Shown here: positions 22,261 through 35,160 of the stretch, in pieces
How the letters are laid out: each line of letters starts with the position of its first letter
Numbering within the stretch: position 1 is the stretch's first letter
Assembly: GCF_014898055.3 (NCBI RefSeq)
Contig: NW_026555331.1
Span: 105,769,194-105,833,193 of the forward strand
Direction of reading: 5' to 3'
Source: Talpa occidentalis
Taxonomy: Eukaryota > Chordata > Mammalia > Eulipotyphla > Talpidae
Length of the DNA stretch: 64,000 nt
Notes under the pieces: model-generated
Told to the model about the DNA's origin: nothing
What the model saw: only the letters and a program-made list of their open reading frames with translations
The model's database searches: none
Program-made: the position numbers and the translations under genes

Positions 22261-25200
22261 GATGCAAAAGATAGTGCTGACATAGAACAAACAGGATTTG
22301 ATCACTGATTGAAAACAAGCAAAGGGCAAGAGAATGATGATTGCAAGAATGGCGACGTGCTCAGCAGAAAAAGCAAGACCAAGAGAGCTGCTGGTCTCGA
22401 GAGAAAAATGATCTGTATGGTCATGCTGAATCTGAGCTTCCATCAGGAAAGTTGGAGCTGTGGGTGGGGAGCTCAGAAGAGAGGTCATGACCTTCCCGTG
22501 ATAGGAAGGGGATGTGGGTAAGCATGCTGCAGCAGGATGTTATGGTTAAGGGGGAAACTGAGGTATACAGTGTTGGATTGCTTTGATCTTCTCAGCGAAG
22601 TAGGAGGCAAGACTACTTGCTGAGAGAAAGAGGAGCATATTGTGTGTCATCTTGGAGCTTGAGAGTGGACACAGTTTGAAACAGCTGCACTGGCAGACAG
22701 GAACAGTCAATTCCAGTGGAACAAAAGAACAGACCCATGCAACCTCGAGTTTTCTCTCCAATGAATACAGAATCCTTTTATGGTGGTTTTATGAAATCTC
22801 TCCAGGCAGATGTGAGAAGACGTGCTCTTAAATTATATTTCTAGAAATTGTCTTTATTTCTCTGTGTAATCACATCATTAATTTTATCATTCACTCTGAT
22901 TTCTGCTAAACAATGCTCTCTTCCTTATAGGTTGTGATGTGATTCATTATGACTTTGTTTTTTAGAAATTTATTAAGTGCTAGGATCCCTCAATTTGGTA
23001 AAAATGGAGAGGCAGCAATTATTTGTTGCCAACATTCCCAACTCCCATCTTCTTTCCCATTGTTGAACTGCTGGCCCCAGGGAAGTTCACCATCACTTGC
23101 TCTCTACTCCTAAAGCCAAGTTGCTTCCTTTACTCAGTGGCTTCAGGCAGAGAGAGGGAAACAACTCATCACCAGAATGGCAACACTTGGGGCTTTAAGG
23201 CTTCTGTGCATTTATACTTGGGGCTGGGGAAAAGTCAGGAGGGGCAAGTCAGGAGTCATCCCCTTCTTAGGGGTAGGCATACAAGCTGCCCCTTGGTAGT
23301 TCAGGAGCCTGTCTTTATTTGGTCTTTTCCAAGGTTTGCACCCCCACGCTTCCCTTGCCTCTCTAGATTTGATTATTTGTTTTCATTTAATGGTACCATT
23401 CCCTAACTGTTGGGAATTTAGGGATTTGTGTGAAGTGGAAAGTAAGAAAAAAATAACATAACCCCTCTGCATCCTTAGCCTTACCAATTTTGTTTTTACT
23501 AAAGAGAATTCCACGGGAATTTTTGGCACTAGGTTTTATTTTTTTAAGACACCTGATTTTAGTTTTTGTAACTGCATGTAACCTAGTAACACAGGGTTAT
23601 TGAATTCTTTTTCTCATCCTTGTAACATTTCCAACTTGAATGTGTGACTATCAATTCTTTTCATTTCTGCACAAGGAAAAATAGTTACATAGAAGAATTG
23701 GAAATCACAGAAAATTTGGAAATGGATTGCTCAGAATTGCCTGCTCCCTGGACTGGTACATCTTTCTCGTCTCTCTGCATCTAGCACCTCTACTTTCTAC
23801 CAAGTGGGAGGAAAGAATATGATTTAGAAGCAAAGCTACCTAGAGCTTGGTTTATTTATGAGGCCCAAAGAGAATTTCCATGGCTTAATATATAAGAAAC
23901 TAGATCACTTACGGACCTGATCTTAGGCTCTACCCTAACACATGTTAAGATTTTTCAGGGACAGAAGGAGCTTATTTGAGGGAGCCATGACTTATTAGAG
24001 ATCCTTTTTCCTCTGTCCCTCCTAGCCCTCCCAAGAAAAATTCATTCTGGTGAAATCTCTTCGCTGAACAAACTACATCATTTGACGAAACAAAATCCCT
24101 CTCCATTCTTCCATCCATTCTGTTTAAGATCAGCTTCAATTTTCCAGAGTAACATACACTCCAAACTTTCTTTTTTGATAGAATCAACATGTTTTTTCAC
24201 TTTTGTTTATTTTCCCCCCAAAGCCTTTGGCATTTCCCTCCAGTGAGTCACACTATGGTACCATCTCAAAATGACCTCCTTAAAGGATGTTTTTCTTCCC
24301 AGGGGAGATGGGAAATTGGTAAATGACAGCCTGGCCCAATATGTTACTGAACAGCATGTGGGGATTTTAATAAAGAAATGCCATTTCACATGCCGCTAAC
24401 GCCATTTGATGGATAGACTTAAAGGGAGAGAGCCTGCTAGATCTTTCTCTGACTCTACAGAGATAAGATGGGAAAACTAAAGTCTAGTTGTTAGGGGCTT
24501 ATTCAAATTATGGACCTCAGTCCTTTTACCCTCTCCATTTTCATTTGACAACTCAGATTTTGCAACAAAATAAACTGTCAGAGATGGAAGGATTAAAAAT
24601 AAGAGAGAAGACAGACACCATTTTTCCTAACACACTTATGCTTCAGGCCATGGTTAGTGCCTCTCTGACTCTGGAAGTCTCTACTATCCTTCCCAGTCCT
24701 GGTGTGGAAAAGTCCTTCCTGGGAATAATTAGGCACTCCCTTTTCTCTGTTCTCAAGTGTGGTACTTTCTGGTATAAAAACACTTGCATCCTGGGATTCT
24801 AGTTGTTAGTACAGTGGTCACCCACCTTCTGTTCACATGCCTCCTCCCCCCACTTAGTGGGTCTGAAGCTGGAGAGTGGGCCAAATCTGTCTAGGTGCCT
24901 TTAGCACCCAGAATAGGTCCCTTTGCATACCAAGTTGAATATGGCACACTGAGTCTAGGCTGTCAAACTGGGGTATTTCTGTTCCTAATGCTGATAGGGG
25001 TATCTGGATTTTCTTACTTTCTTCATGAAACAACCCTGCCTCAGTTCTCTCAGGTACCTACATTCATATAAGAAAATGTAAAGTATCTGTAAAATTTACT
25101 AGAGGTACACTTGAGTTTTATACCTTTGTACTTGCAAATATTCACTGGGAAATTAGGAAGATTACCAGGGTATATTCTCACTGCATGTCAAAATATGGAG

Positions 25201-27528
25201 GCTGGCTTTAATCTTTTACTGAGCTGTGACTTCTGCATGTGGTGGACATTTTTGGCTCTTAATTGCCTTACAAGCAGGCCTCTTTTTCCTGGTAACAATA
25301 TTTTGTTGTGTGTGTGTATGTGGTGGTGGCGGTTGGGTGAGGGTTGTGGGGGATTGTTTTCCCCTTCACGTTGGGTGCAGTCTTGGTGGCTCTGAGTTTA
25401 AGGTTGCCCACCCTCCCTTAATCTGGGATGAGTTTTCCGTGGTTACCATTGGGTATGTTGTGGAATTGCACAGGGGATGTTTTTACTTCTTATTTTTTTA
25501 ATGAACAATTTGAAAATTAAAGATTTAAGGAAAAGATTAATATTTACCCCAAAGATCTGGCTCAATGCAACGAATTTTCTTGCTAAATCTGTTTGAACAG
25601 TAACCACAGGTCTGGCCTCTTCTACTCTAATGCACAGAGCCTGGGGGAATGCAGACAGACCCACGTCAAACTCGTGAAGCTGCCAAAAATCCCTTTAAAA
25701 TGATTGAACAGATGTCTTTCCTTGGGGTCCAGCGGATATAAATCACAACAGCCTGCTTTCAATTCCTGGGCTCTGTGTCTTAGGGGCAACAAAATCAATC
25801 ATTTTCAGGTTTGTTTTCTGAATGTTTTTTAAATCTTCAGCATTATAATGGCAATAACTACTACAGTATGCAAGAAAATGTAAATACATCTGTTCAGGTA
25901 GCTGCATTTCTTCCCTGGACACAAGACTTCTTGTGTGATGGTGGAACTGAACAGACCTTCTGAAACTGGTCTTCTTTGTAGCTAGGCACCACCAAGGTCT
26001 GCTCTGCAAAGGCTCAGGAGGAGAAATGAAATGGTTCCTGACCCTTAGAACCAGAGGCTCGAATGGCATACAACTGACACAGACAAGGCCCACCTAGAGC
26101 AGCAGGAAGACCGGGGTGTTGTCATTCTCTGCACGAAAGGAAGGGAACTCTGGACATTCCAAAGTCAATCAGGGCTCGAGTCAAACAGTTTGTCACAGGA
26201 GCTCAGTCCTTGGTTTCTGGTCTTCTCTGTCATGTTTTTGGAGACTTGAGAAGAGAACTTCCCATGAATAAATAATTAAATGAAAGCTCTTAGCATTTTC
26301 AAGGGAACCACAATTCTAATTTAAATTAATTCCTGTTGGGTGGATACTGCATCTAACAGTTTCCAAGAATCTGGTTTACACAACTTACAAAAAAAAGTGC
26401 ATTTTGAATAATGCTACACACCCCAGCCCCTGATGGAGTTACTGACATTTACCCATTGATTGATGTCATCAGGTGGGGAAGCGCTTGGGGATCAGGAGGC
26501 AGCGCTCCTCCTAGGTGTAAAGAGGATGGGGTTTCAGGGGTGACACCAGGTTTGAATCTGGACTAACTGTGCCATTGGCTGTCAAGGCTCTTTATATCTG
26601 TGAAATTCCATGACCTCGTCCGTGACCTGGGAAAGCTAACCACCTCATGGTGTCTTGGTGAACATCTGGTGGATTTTAGGGTCCTAAAAAGGATAGCTGC
26701 TGTTATCCAGATTCTGATTCACAGAATCTGCAGCTGAAATGAACCTGGAGGCCTAATAATTCCCTCGGTGGGAACAGCCTCTCAGTGGTCAAGGTTGGAA
26801 TTCCAGGCCAACTCCATGCCCTCTCAATAGGCAGCCCCACTACAACCTACCTGCTTTTCTGCCTCTTTATAATTGTACCCAAGGTCCCATTTGCCTTTCC
26901 CACCAACACACACCCTCCACACCCCCCCACACCACACACACACACACACACACACACACAGCATCATGCAACAGCATTCAGCAAGCTTCCTCTGCTCTGC
27001 TTTCTCCTCATAGGAGTAGGGAAACAGGTGCTGATGTTACTAATTTCAGATTCTGCAGAACCCCAGATTTCTCTGTCTCAGCCAGCATGTGGCCAGACTC
27101 TCCCTCTTTTACCTCCTCTAATCCTTCCTTTCCTCAAGTGTTTGGCACCCTTGCATCTTCACTGTCAGGCCTAGGGAACCCAATGCTCTCCTTGGGGTAT
27201 TCTGCTGAGCACATTTAGTCTCTACAACATGACCCAAAGGGCAATTCCTTAAGATTCTAGATCCAGATGTGTGTGTATAAACTCACAATATACTCCAAAA
27301 TTTAAGTCTCCCTCTCAACCCCCAGTCCCTTCTTCCCCTACTGTTAATAGTTTATTATCGTTCAGAGACACTGTTATTTACAAAACTTTTGTGTCTCCTT
27401 CCTTTCTTGTTTTTAATCATTTTTTCTCTTTCCTCACTTTCTTCCTTTCTTCTTTTTTCTTGTTAATAAAAACATATTACATTGTTAGATGCCTTGCTTT
27501 TTTTTAACTCAACAAAATTGGTATGAAG
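22261..27528. other. Intergenic, mostly unique, no gene seen
   Basis: It contains the (CA)n array at 26933 and a MIR-like trace near 26555-26650. A GT/G-rich segment lies at 25304-25360. No exon with splice sites and homology could be recognised. Confidence 0.5.
26933..26960 (+). repeat. (CA)n microsatellite
   Basis: An ACAC... run of about 28 bases follows C-rich degenerate CA sequence from about 26905. Confidence 0.9.
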
Positions 27529-27540
27529 TTTAAGGCTACT

Positions 27541-27823
27541 TTTTTTTTTTTAAAAAGATTTATTTATTTATTTATACAAGCACTGGGTACAGTCAGAAGC
27601 GCGGGAGGGTGAGAGAATTCACCAGAGCCAGAGCGGGGAGCAGAGCAGGCAGAAGGACCGAAGTACACTGCTGAGGGGAGCAGCGGGCGGCTGGAGAGGT
27701 CTGCGTGCCATGTGGGACCCTCCTCTAGTGGCAGGGGAACAGCCAGGGATGGAACCGGTGCTGCAGAAGCTGCAGGCAGCTTTGCAACCCAGCGCTCAAC
27801 CGCTGCGCCACTGGGGAGGCCCC
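27541..27823 (-). mobile_element. tRNA-derived SINE, young subfamily a (copy 4)
   Basis: This is a full-length copy with its tail at 27541 and head near 27823. The target-site duplication is TTTAAGGCTACT (27529-27540) and TTTAAGCCTACT (27825-27836), with one mismatch. It is close to copy 1 over the body. Confidence 0.92.
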
Positions 27824-29080
27824 ATTTAAGCCTACTTTTAAAGTTAGACTTTTCTGTCCTTTGAACAGTGGTCTCCAAATCTTTATGCTATCGTCATTCC
27901 TATCATTAGAAAATTATGGAAGGCATACCAAAAATGTAATCTTTCATTCATTTATGAAGTATAACCATGATACTATATACTATTTCAAGAAACTTTAAAA
28001 AGATACAATAAAGGTAAAATTTTAAAAGTTAATTTTTAAAATTGTTTTATTTTTAGTGGTATGAAATCTTTTTGCATCCTGAAATATTACTGTTAATATT
28101 TTTAATAGGATCAATTTGTTGGCGATGCTTTGTCATTTCTGAAAAATTTTTGTGATACAGCAAATCAAATATCTACTTATTTGTTCAGCTTATTTTGACT
28201 TGGTTTCAAAGGCCATCTGAACTGAAAAAGGTATTTCACCAAGATATGCATATCCAAATGGCAGAAAGCCTTCATTAGATAACCTTTATCAACTCCCCCC
28301 AAACTCATTTTTCAATCCAATCTATCTTTTATGCAAAGATGTTTGTTGAAAATTTCCCTGATTCAAGGGTTTTGGATTTTTCCCCCTGTAATATATGCAC
28401 AATGCATGGAAACTCATCCAAACATCTGTTTTCAAAATACTCTTGCCATAGACTGAGCTTCTTTAGAAAAGAAATTACATTCTTACGATTGTTAAAGTAT
28501 CACTTCTATCTTGAAAGGACAGATTGTGTTTACTTTTTAAAAAGTATCTGCTAGATGACATTAACAATAGCCACTTGCCAGGACAGAAAATAACACCTCG
28601 TTTTAAGATTTGTCATTTTGTCTAAGAAAGAATGCATGACTTGTTCTCAGATTCAACAATTCTTTTGAATTATGGATTTTATGGATTTTAAGTGGAGCAC
28701 ATTCCAAATCACATGGCAAAGTGTTACAAAGATATTGATATTTGAAGGTTTTCTTTTTATTAAATTAATCATATTAGTAGCATCCTATCAGCATGTAAGT
28801 TGCAGTACTTGGCAATATGTCAAATCCCAAACCATGAGAAGATGTCTCACTTCTCTTTTCCACAACCCCACCCCTGTGAAAGCTGTCTGCTGACAGTAAT
28901 GACAGTCACAGGAGACATGCCCCATGTCTGGACTTGGGAGGGCACAGTGACCATTTGGCATTAAATATTAGTTAAACTTAATCTCATTTGGAATGAAACA
29001 AACACAGGTTGTCTACTCTTTTCTCCCTAGACCTCATAGATTGTCTAGAGCATCTCATGTTTATCCCACTTGGAAATTCT

Positions 29081-29346
29081 TTTTGTTTAAGGATTTATTT
29101 ATTTATGCATACAAGAACTAGAGTACAGGCCAAAGGTGTCAGGGGTGAGGATTCACCAGAGACAGAGTGGGGAACAGAACAGACGGATTGACCAAAAGAT
29201 ACTGCTGAGGGGAGCAGTGGGCGAGCCAGGAGAGGTCTGCAGTGCCATGTGGGTATCTCCTTGGCCAGGGATCAAACTCATGCTGCAGTGGCTGTGGGTA
29301 GCCTCACAGTTTGCGTCTTAACCCCTTGCACCATCAGGGAGGCCCC
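29081..29346 (-). mobile_element. tRNA-derived SINE, older subfamily b (copy 5)
   Basis: The tail at 29081 and head at 29346 are flanked by a perfect 17-base duplication, TCCCACTTGGAAATTCT, at 29064-29080 and 29347-29363. The body differs from subfamily a by GCATAC next to the tail and by AGACAGAGTGGGGAACAGAA in the middle. Confidence 0.93.
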
Positions 29347-29363
29347 TCCCACTTGGAAATTCT

Positions 29364-31539
29364 GAAAGGACAAAGGATTTTCTCAAATTAAATCCAAAAA
29401 CTTGTTTTCCTTTAGTCTCTGAACTACCTTCTTTTAAGTAAGAGACCTTCCATAGTCAGTATCCATAGCACTCTAGGGAGGGTTCGAGGGAGTTGGGAAG
29501 GATTGGTCTGGGAAGGCTTGGCAAGTTGCCCCCCTCCCAATATGTCCCAGTATCCTAATGCCTGGGACAGAGAGGTAATAAAAAGGACATCATCTACCAT
29601 TTCCATTTATTGAGTTATTAGTGTTATTCCCTATGCTAAGTGTTCTACAGACATGGTTCTCTTTGTTAGCTGTAGTTATTTTCTCTTACCTCACTGGAAA
29701 CACTGAATTAGAGAATTCTGTCCTGTTGCTCCTAAGGGAAAGAAAGGATTTGATTCCTACTGGCCATTGGTCACATTTTTGTCAACCAATCAATACCTAA
29801 CCTTGTTTTGTGTGTTTCTGTTTAAAGGCCACTTATTTAATATTTATTGTTGGTTTGTTAACGTTGAATTCATGGGACAGCACTAGAGCTCATGCCTGAA
29901 TAAAGCCTGCCTGACACACACATTTCCCTCTAAGACATGTGACAGCTGTCTTGCTCATAGAAATACTAGACAGCACTTTGGCATCCTACTTAGAAGCCCT
30001 GTTAAGCAGAAAACCACCAACAAAAAGCAGCAAATAAAACAGTTATATGTTTGCAGCATGAGGTTGAAATAAGAAGGCAGAGCAGAGCCTTGTTTACTCA
30101 GCTGAGAACATGCACATTTGGCCACTCAAATTTTTCATCATTGCATGTTCAAGAATGACTGCAAAAGTGAGAATTGGCATCAGGGTTTCAAGTAAATTTT
30201 CAGTGAGTAGGTGAATACAAATACCGACACCATGGATAATGATGATTGATTAGTGTCATCTCCTGTGCCTTACTAATTAAGTACTATCACAAATGATATG
30301 TGAACTGGAAGGAACCTCAGAAATCTCTTCTGGCTATTTTTGACACTTTGGGAGGCTAGCACAGTGAAGTGACTTATCCAGAAACATTCAGGCATGTGTC
30401 ACCCACATGGAACTAACTCCCCCATTTCACAGCCACAGTTGATGCCCTTTCCAATACATATTTATTGGACCAAATGTGATTACTTTAACTTGCAGATGGC
30501 GCTGTATGAAGATTCTTGCATACTTCAACCATTTTATTCTCTGCAATGATTAAAATATACTTTCAAACCAGAATGTTTGAATTAAAGACTTATAGTATAT
30601 AAGCACAATGAAAAATATGCATACAACACAAAGGGAAGAAAACCTGAATGAAATCAGATACAAAATGAGAAATTAGTAAAATATTTGCAGCAAGAACAAG
30701 CTTTGACTTTTTAAATTGAGTTATCCAGTGAGCCAATTCTTAGATGGGTAATATGAGAGGGAAATGATGTGGAAAAGCCAAATGTGCTAGAGAATTTGAG
30801 AGATATGAACACATGATACATAAATAGAAAAGATGTGCCAAGATGTGATATTTTAGTTGGAAAATTACTAATGTATGCATATTTATAAATGAATGTGTTT
30901 TGATGCCAGATTATCTCAAATTTTTGTTGCTAGTCACACAATTATACAAAATTAGGTTATTTTTTATTTGGCTTAAAGAAGTACAGAATTTAAAACCCAA
31001 ATTAAAAATGGCTCATAACTAATGTGGCCTGCAGGCTATTAGATGAATGTGTATATTTCAAATGAACCAACAAACTCAAAAAAAAGGAGAAAAAGCAAAT
31101 TCAGTATATTCTCTGGATAAGATCCTCTGCTTGTTATCAATCAATTCATACAGCATCTGAATGTATAGCATCTAGTTCTAAAAATTCCAAGCTACCTTTC
31201 ATGGTAGACTTTCTACATACCCAAGGCTGGCCCCTACCACTATTATAACTCACTCAGTACTGTTTTTATCCAATAACATTTACAAAACACCTTCACATGC
31301 ATGGTTTGACAAGCTTCTTGACTGAAGACCATGTTGTTACAACTTTATTCATTTATTACACTTTTTTACATATTCTTGGAATTAAAATTTCTATCCAAGA
31401 CCCTAATATCCCATTTAACCAATTCTATCTGAATTGGTGTCTCAGAATCTACTCTTCCATCCTTTAAGTTAAAAGATGTAATTCCCACTCATGCACAGCA
31501 TTTTCTTAAAGTAATGGACCATCTCTCCTCAAAACAGAA
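29364..31539. other. Intergenic just downstream of CPVL
   Basis: AT-rich sequence with a MIR-like trace near 29600-29690. Transcription of CPVL is expected to terminate here, but no terminator can be read. Confidence 0.5.
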
Positions 31540-31644
31540 CTCGGTTGTTACAAGGAAAAGTTTTTATTGCTGAGAAACAGTTTTCAGATATAAAAAAGAC
31601 AATCTTATTTCTATAACATTTTCAATTTTGAAAATTTTCAAAGA
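31540..31644 (-). other. CPVL: CPVL 3' untranslated region
   Basis: Between the TAA stop and the expected cleavage site lie only about 100 AT-rich bases. No further splice site or repeat is seen. The inferred end (31540-31552) is set by the poly(A) signal; the exact cleavage base cannot be read from sequence alone. Confidence 0.7.
31563..31568 (-). terminator. CPVL: CPVL polyadenylation signal AATAAA
   Basis: A canonical AATAAA on the minus strand (TTTATT on the plus strand) lies 77 bases after the stop codon. A GT-rich element (TTGTAACAACC follows AACTTTTCC) begins within 20 bases downstream, as expected for a cleavage site. This marks the 3' end of the gene. Confidence 0.82.
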
Positions 31645-31788
31645 TTAAAATCCTGAAGTGCCCTGTTTTAGGAAAGCATCTTCATCATAAGGATCCCACC
31701 CTCTTTCATAAATGAATCGATTAATCATGTCAAAAGCTCTCAGAGGCTGGTCATATGGTAAAATGTGTCCTCCACCTCGGACAATAAC
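31645..31788 (-). CDS. CPVL: CPVL last coding exon (catalytic His, stop codon)
   Basis: The terminal exon encodes 47 residues and a TAA stop at 31645-31647. It starts VIVRGGGHILPYDQP, the S10 motif with the catalytic His (codon at 31765-31767), and continues through INRFIYERGWDPY. The acceptor has a strong pyrimidine tract (a run of T and C ending TTTCAG) at 31789-31815. The exon begins in phase 0 and joins in frame to the exon at 56806-56988. Human CPVL, as I recall it, stops two residues after the DPY motif. Here the frame runs about 11 residues further (DEDAFLKQGTSGF after DPY), so the C-terminus is extended and acidic at its start. Without the catalytic Asp and His these two exons supply, the enzyme could not work. 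Confidence 0.93.
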   Translation of the reverse strand, partial: VIVRGGGHILPYDQPLRAFDMINRFIYERGWDPYDEDAFLKQGTSGF

Positions 31789-31980
31789 CTGAAAGGAGAA
31801 AAAGAAAAAAAGAAATTTAGAGGAGGAGATAGTCTAAATGAATGAAAGGTTTAACTCATATTAAAATAGACTTAAAACTTACATGTAACCCAGACATGTT
31901 TTACCAATCCATATCTTTGTGTAGGCTCATTGTCTTATTTTTTGATAGCTTTAATAATAGGTGAATCAAGGTCGGAAAGA

Positions 31981-32246
31981 TTTTTTTAAAAGATTTATTT
32001 ATTTATACAAGAACTGGGGTACAGGCCAGATGCATGGGAAGGTGAGAGGATTCACCAGAGACCGAGCGGGGAAAAGAACAGGCAGACTGACGAAATACAC
32101 TGCTGAGGGGAGCAGCGGGCGAGACAGGGGAGGTCTGCTTCGCCATGTGGGCTTCTCGCCAGCTGGCCAGGATAGAACCCACGCTGCAGAGGCTTTGGAC
32201 AGTTTCACTGTGCGGCGCTCAACGGCTTGCGCCACCAGGGAGGCCC
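31981..32246 (-). mobile_element. tRNA-derived SINE, older subfamily b (copy 6), near CPVL last exon
   Basis: This copy has the same orientation as CPVL and lies about 190 bases upstream of the last-exon acceptor. The target-site duplication is imperfect: AAGGTCGGAAAGA (31968-31980) and AAGGTAGGAAAGT (32247-32259). A subfamily b body is recognisable throughout. Confidence 0.9.
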
Positions 32247-33449
32247 AAGGTAGGAAAGTTTTTATATGATTCTCAGAGACCCCTGGAGGATGGGTTCTAG
32301 GATCGCAGAGAACAAAAAAATCTGTGGCTGCTCTTACATAAAATGACGTATTTGCATATAACCTTCACACACCTTTCTGTCTAACTTAAATCACTTCTAG
32401 ATAGCTTATAATATGCCTAACTGCATAGTATTTTTGATCCCTGGTTGGTCGAATCCACTGATGCAAAAAAATCGGCAGTGAAATTCTCACACAGTCACTT
32501 CCAGATGCTGAATCATCCAGCAATGAAAGGTCACTTTGCTGAGGCCATTCACGAGCGCCAGAGCTCCTTTTACCTGTCTCAGTCAGAAGAAAACTGAGAC
32601 AGGAAACAAATACAAATATATTGCATTTTTTATACCAACCCCCTAACATCCACCATCTTACAATCTCGTGGTGAGGTAAGTGGGCTCACGTTCAATGAAT
32701 TGCACCTGGCAGGGCACAATTGTGTAGATTGTGCCTTGTACTATTGCAGAGAACACCCTTCACTTCAGCCCTGAGGTGACTGAGCTTATCCAAGTCACAA
32801 AACTGTGAGAGCTCTACTTAGAATGTTGGCTTCCAATGTAAACACTAGCATTTTAAATCAAATCATAGCATTTGCACAATAATTTCTTACATTTGAACCA
32901 AACTTTATGGTTTAGTCACAGAATATTTCTCCATAGTGTTCTGTGGTAGGTACAGGAGACAGAAAGCCATGGACAGGTGACACCTCAGACATCTGCATTA
33001 GCTAAACCCCCCTCAATGGGCATCTGTACCTCTCTGCAGAGATAATGGAGCCCAACTACTGTTTGTGTCTGAACTTGCATCTGGAAACCCAACATGTCTC
33101 ACTTTTTGTCCCAGGTTGAAAGCAAACATATGTGTGACAGAGCCCATGTGTGCAACTCTGGAGGAGAGCTTTTGCTGCTTCCACAGTCCCAGGCTAGAAT
33201 AGTCTTGTATATTCCCATCCAAACGTCAGGCCTTGGCAGGAATCTAATGAGTGATTCTTGTGCAACCTCAGCTCAGCTAAGGACATTTAACAAAATCATG
33301 TTTGTGACAAAACCCAGCTGCTTCAACTGGAAATGAGCTTGGCAGGAATGGTCCAGAACAACAATAAAGTGAATACCCAAAAGCAAAAGGTCACCCTGTC
33401 TCCAGGATGGAGGATCAGAACTGTGCTCGTGGAGCGGAGCACAGTACTT

Positions 33450-33710
33450 TATGGCTGGGCTCAGGAGTCAGAATATAGGAGGAGCATGACTCAAGGAAAG
33501 AAGCTATGTGACCTTGGACAATAACTTGAGTGCTCTGAGCCTGTTTCTTTCACTGTACAATAGGGAATATAATATTACCTCTTGAGGTAGTGGTGAGTTC
33601 TTTGAGGAATTAATGGAATAATATCCATGGGACACTTAGCATAATACCTTGGCTGGAATGATACTCAATAGATATTAGCCATTGTCGTTATTCTTCCAAC
33701 AATCATCTCA
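33450..33710 (-). mobile_element. MIR element
   Basis: Read on the plus strand, the phrases are the reverse of a MIR core: TGTGACCTTGGACAATAACTT, GAGCCTGTTTCTTTCACTG, TACAATAGGGAATATAATA and CAATAGATATTAGCC. It lies in the CPVL intron. Confidence 0.65.
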
Positions 33711-34984
33711 TTCAAAATGCAAGATCAAAATGCTTGTACCAACCTAACTATCCTAAAACACTGTGTTCTTACTTTAGCATCAAAAATCTCAATTGAAGGG
33801 CGTTCTTTTAAACGGGGGTCTCAAATGCAAGCATGCATAAAAAGACCTGCATTTATTAAAACAAACTGTTAGGCCCCCTCCCTAATGAGGGAGAATACTA
33901 CTAGAAATTTGTTTATTAGCTACTCCCAACCTCACCTTAGTTTATTTCTTCCTGATCATCCACTCTTTGGATATTTACACACACAAACACACACATTCAC
34001 ATACCATGTCCCTGACAATCAAGAGGTGAAGAAGAGAGCATGGTGTTAAAATCCTTACTCACTCTGACATACCTGATGCTCCCTCCCATTCTGAGCTGCC
34101 ATAGGCTATGACCAAAGGACATCATAAACAAAGCCATTAAGACTGGAAAGTAAAGCTCATTTGGGAGCAAAGTCTCTCACATGCCACAAAATTCCAAAGT
34201 ATGTTCTCTAGCAAATCCATTTAGTTATTTTACTGATGTTAACCTCAAAAATAAATTTACAAGCACTGAAAAAGAAGATTCTCTGGTGTCTAGAACCAAC
34301 CTGCTAACCTCTCACAGATCACTCTGCAGCTTTTAGAGGTGAAACAAAATGTGACAGGGCTGTGACTACATATTTAAATGTGACAAGATGAATCCCCAGG
34401 CTCCCTGGATAGAAACAGTCTAATCATCAGAACTGTGCATTTTGGGTGTTCCCACATTACAACTGAAACCTCTAAATTCATGTGTTCCAGATGTTGCAGG
34501 GGGTCACAAATGTGTCATGAATTATAAAAAAGTTATACAAACCTTTTAAAGCTTCATCCACTTATATTTTAGAAAATGATACAATTCTCCCTGGGGCTGG
34601 AAACATGGACATGGCAGGAAAGTTTCCCGGTTGTGTCTTTTGAGATGATGATGTATAGAGGGAGACTCAGGTGGGTGCGATGATGTCGTTATGTTGGAAG
34701 AGACTTTGTGGGGGTCTTGGAGGAGCAGATCACTGGAAAGACGGTGGTGGGTGCAGTGGGGGAGGGAAAGTAATGGGACATGAAACTACATGACAAGAGG
34801 GTCCATTTTTGAAGAGTTAGAGGGAAAACCAGGCAGAGTGGTGGGGGGAGGTAAACACAAGTGGGACAGTGTTGTACTCCTTGTGACACGCTGCTGGGAT
34901 GTGTGGAACCTGTCCTCTGTGTGCGTGTGTGTCTGTGTGCATGCTATAAATGACTGTTCTAGCACTTTTAAAGTGAATCATTCA

Positions 34985-35160
34985 CTTCACTTTAAAACTC
35001 AGGACACTCACTCTGTTGTTCCCAGCACCACTTGCAGAATGTTTTCAGCATTCCAGAGGAGCCCTACCCATTACCAGTCTCTTCCCATTGCTCCCTACCC
35101 GCCAGCCTCTGGCAATCAGAATCTGCTTTCTTGTCTCTGGATTTGCCTATTTTAGACAGA
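34985..35160 (-). mobile_element. Ancient L1 (L1M) 3' UTR, antisense piece
   Basis: Plus-strand phrases CCCTACCCGCCAGCCTCTGG, CAATCAGAATCTGCTTTC and GTCTCTGGATTTGCCTATTT are the reverse complement of an old L1 3' end. Confidence 0.5.

Noticed and set aside
25304..25360. G-quadruplex candidate in the GT/GGT-rich stretch
   Set aside because: Only two G-runs of three or more are close together before the G5 run, and the stretch reads as degenerate GT repeat, which is too weak to report.
27564..27878. Repeated frames with the same ending (SACINK) at several places
   Set aside because: They are frames through SINE copies (also at 27-260 and 17487-17753), not a gene family.
1..31540. TRIL, the single-exon gene I recall near the 3' side of CPVL in human
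   Set aside because: A gene of that kind would show one long leucine-rich frame. The only long frames in this interval are L1, so the neighbour lies outside the window or elsewhere.
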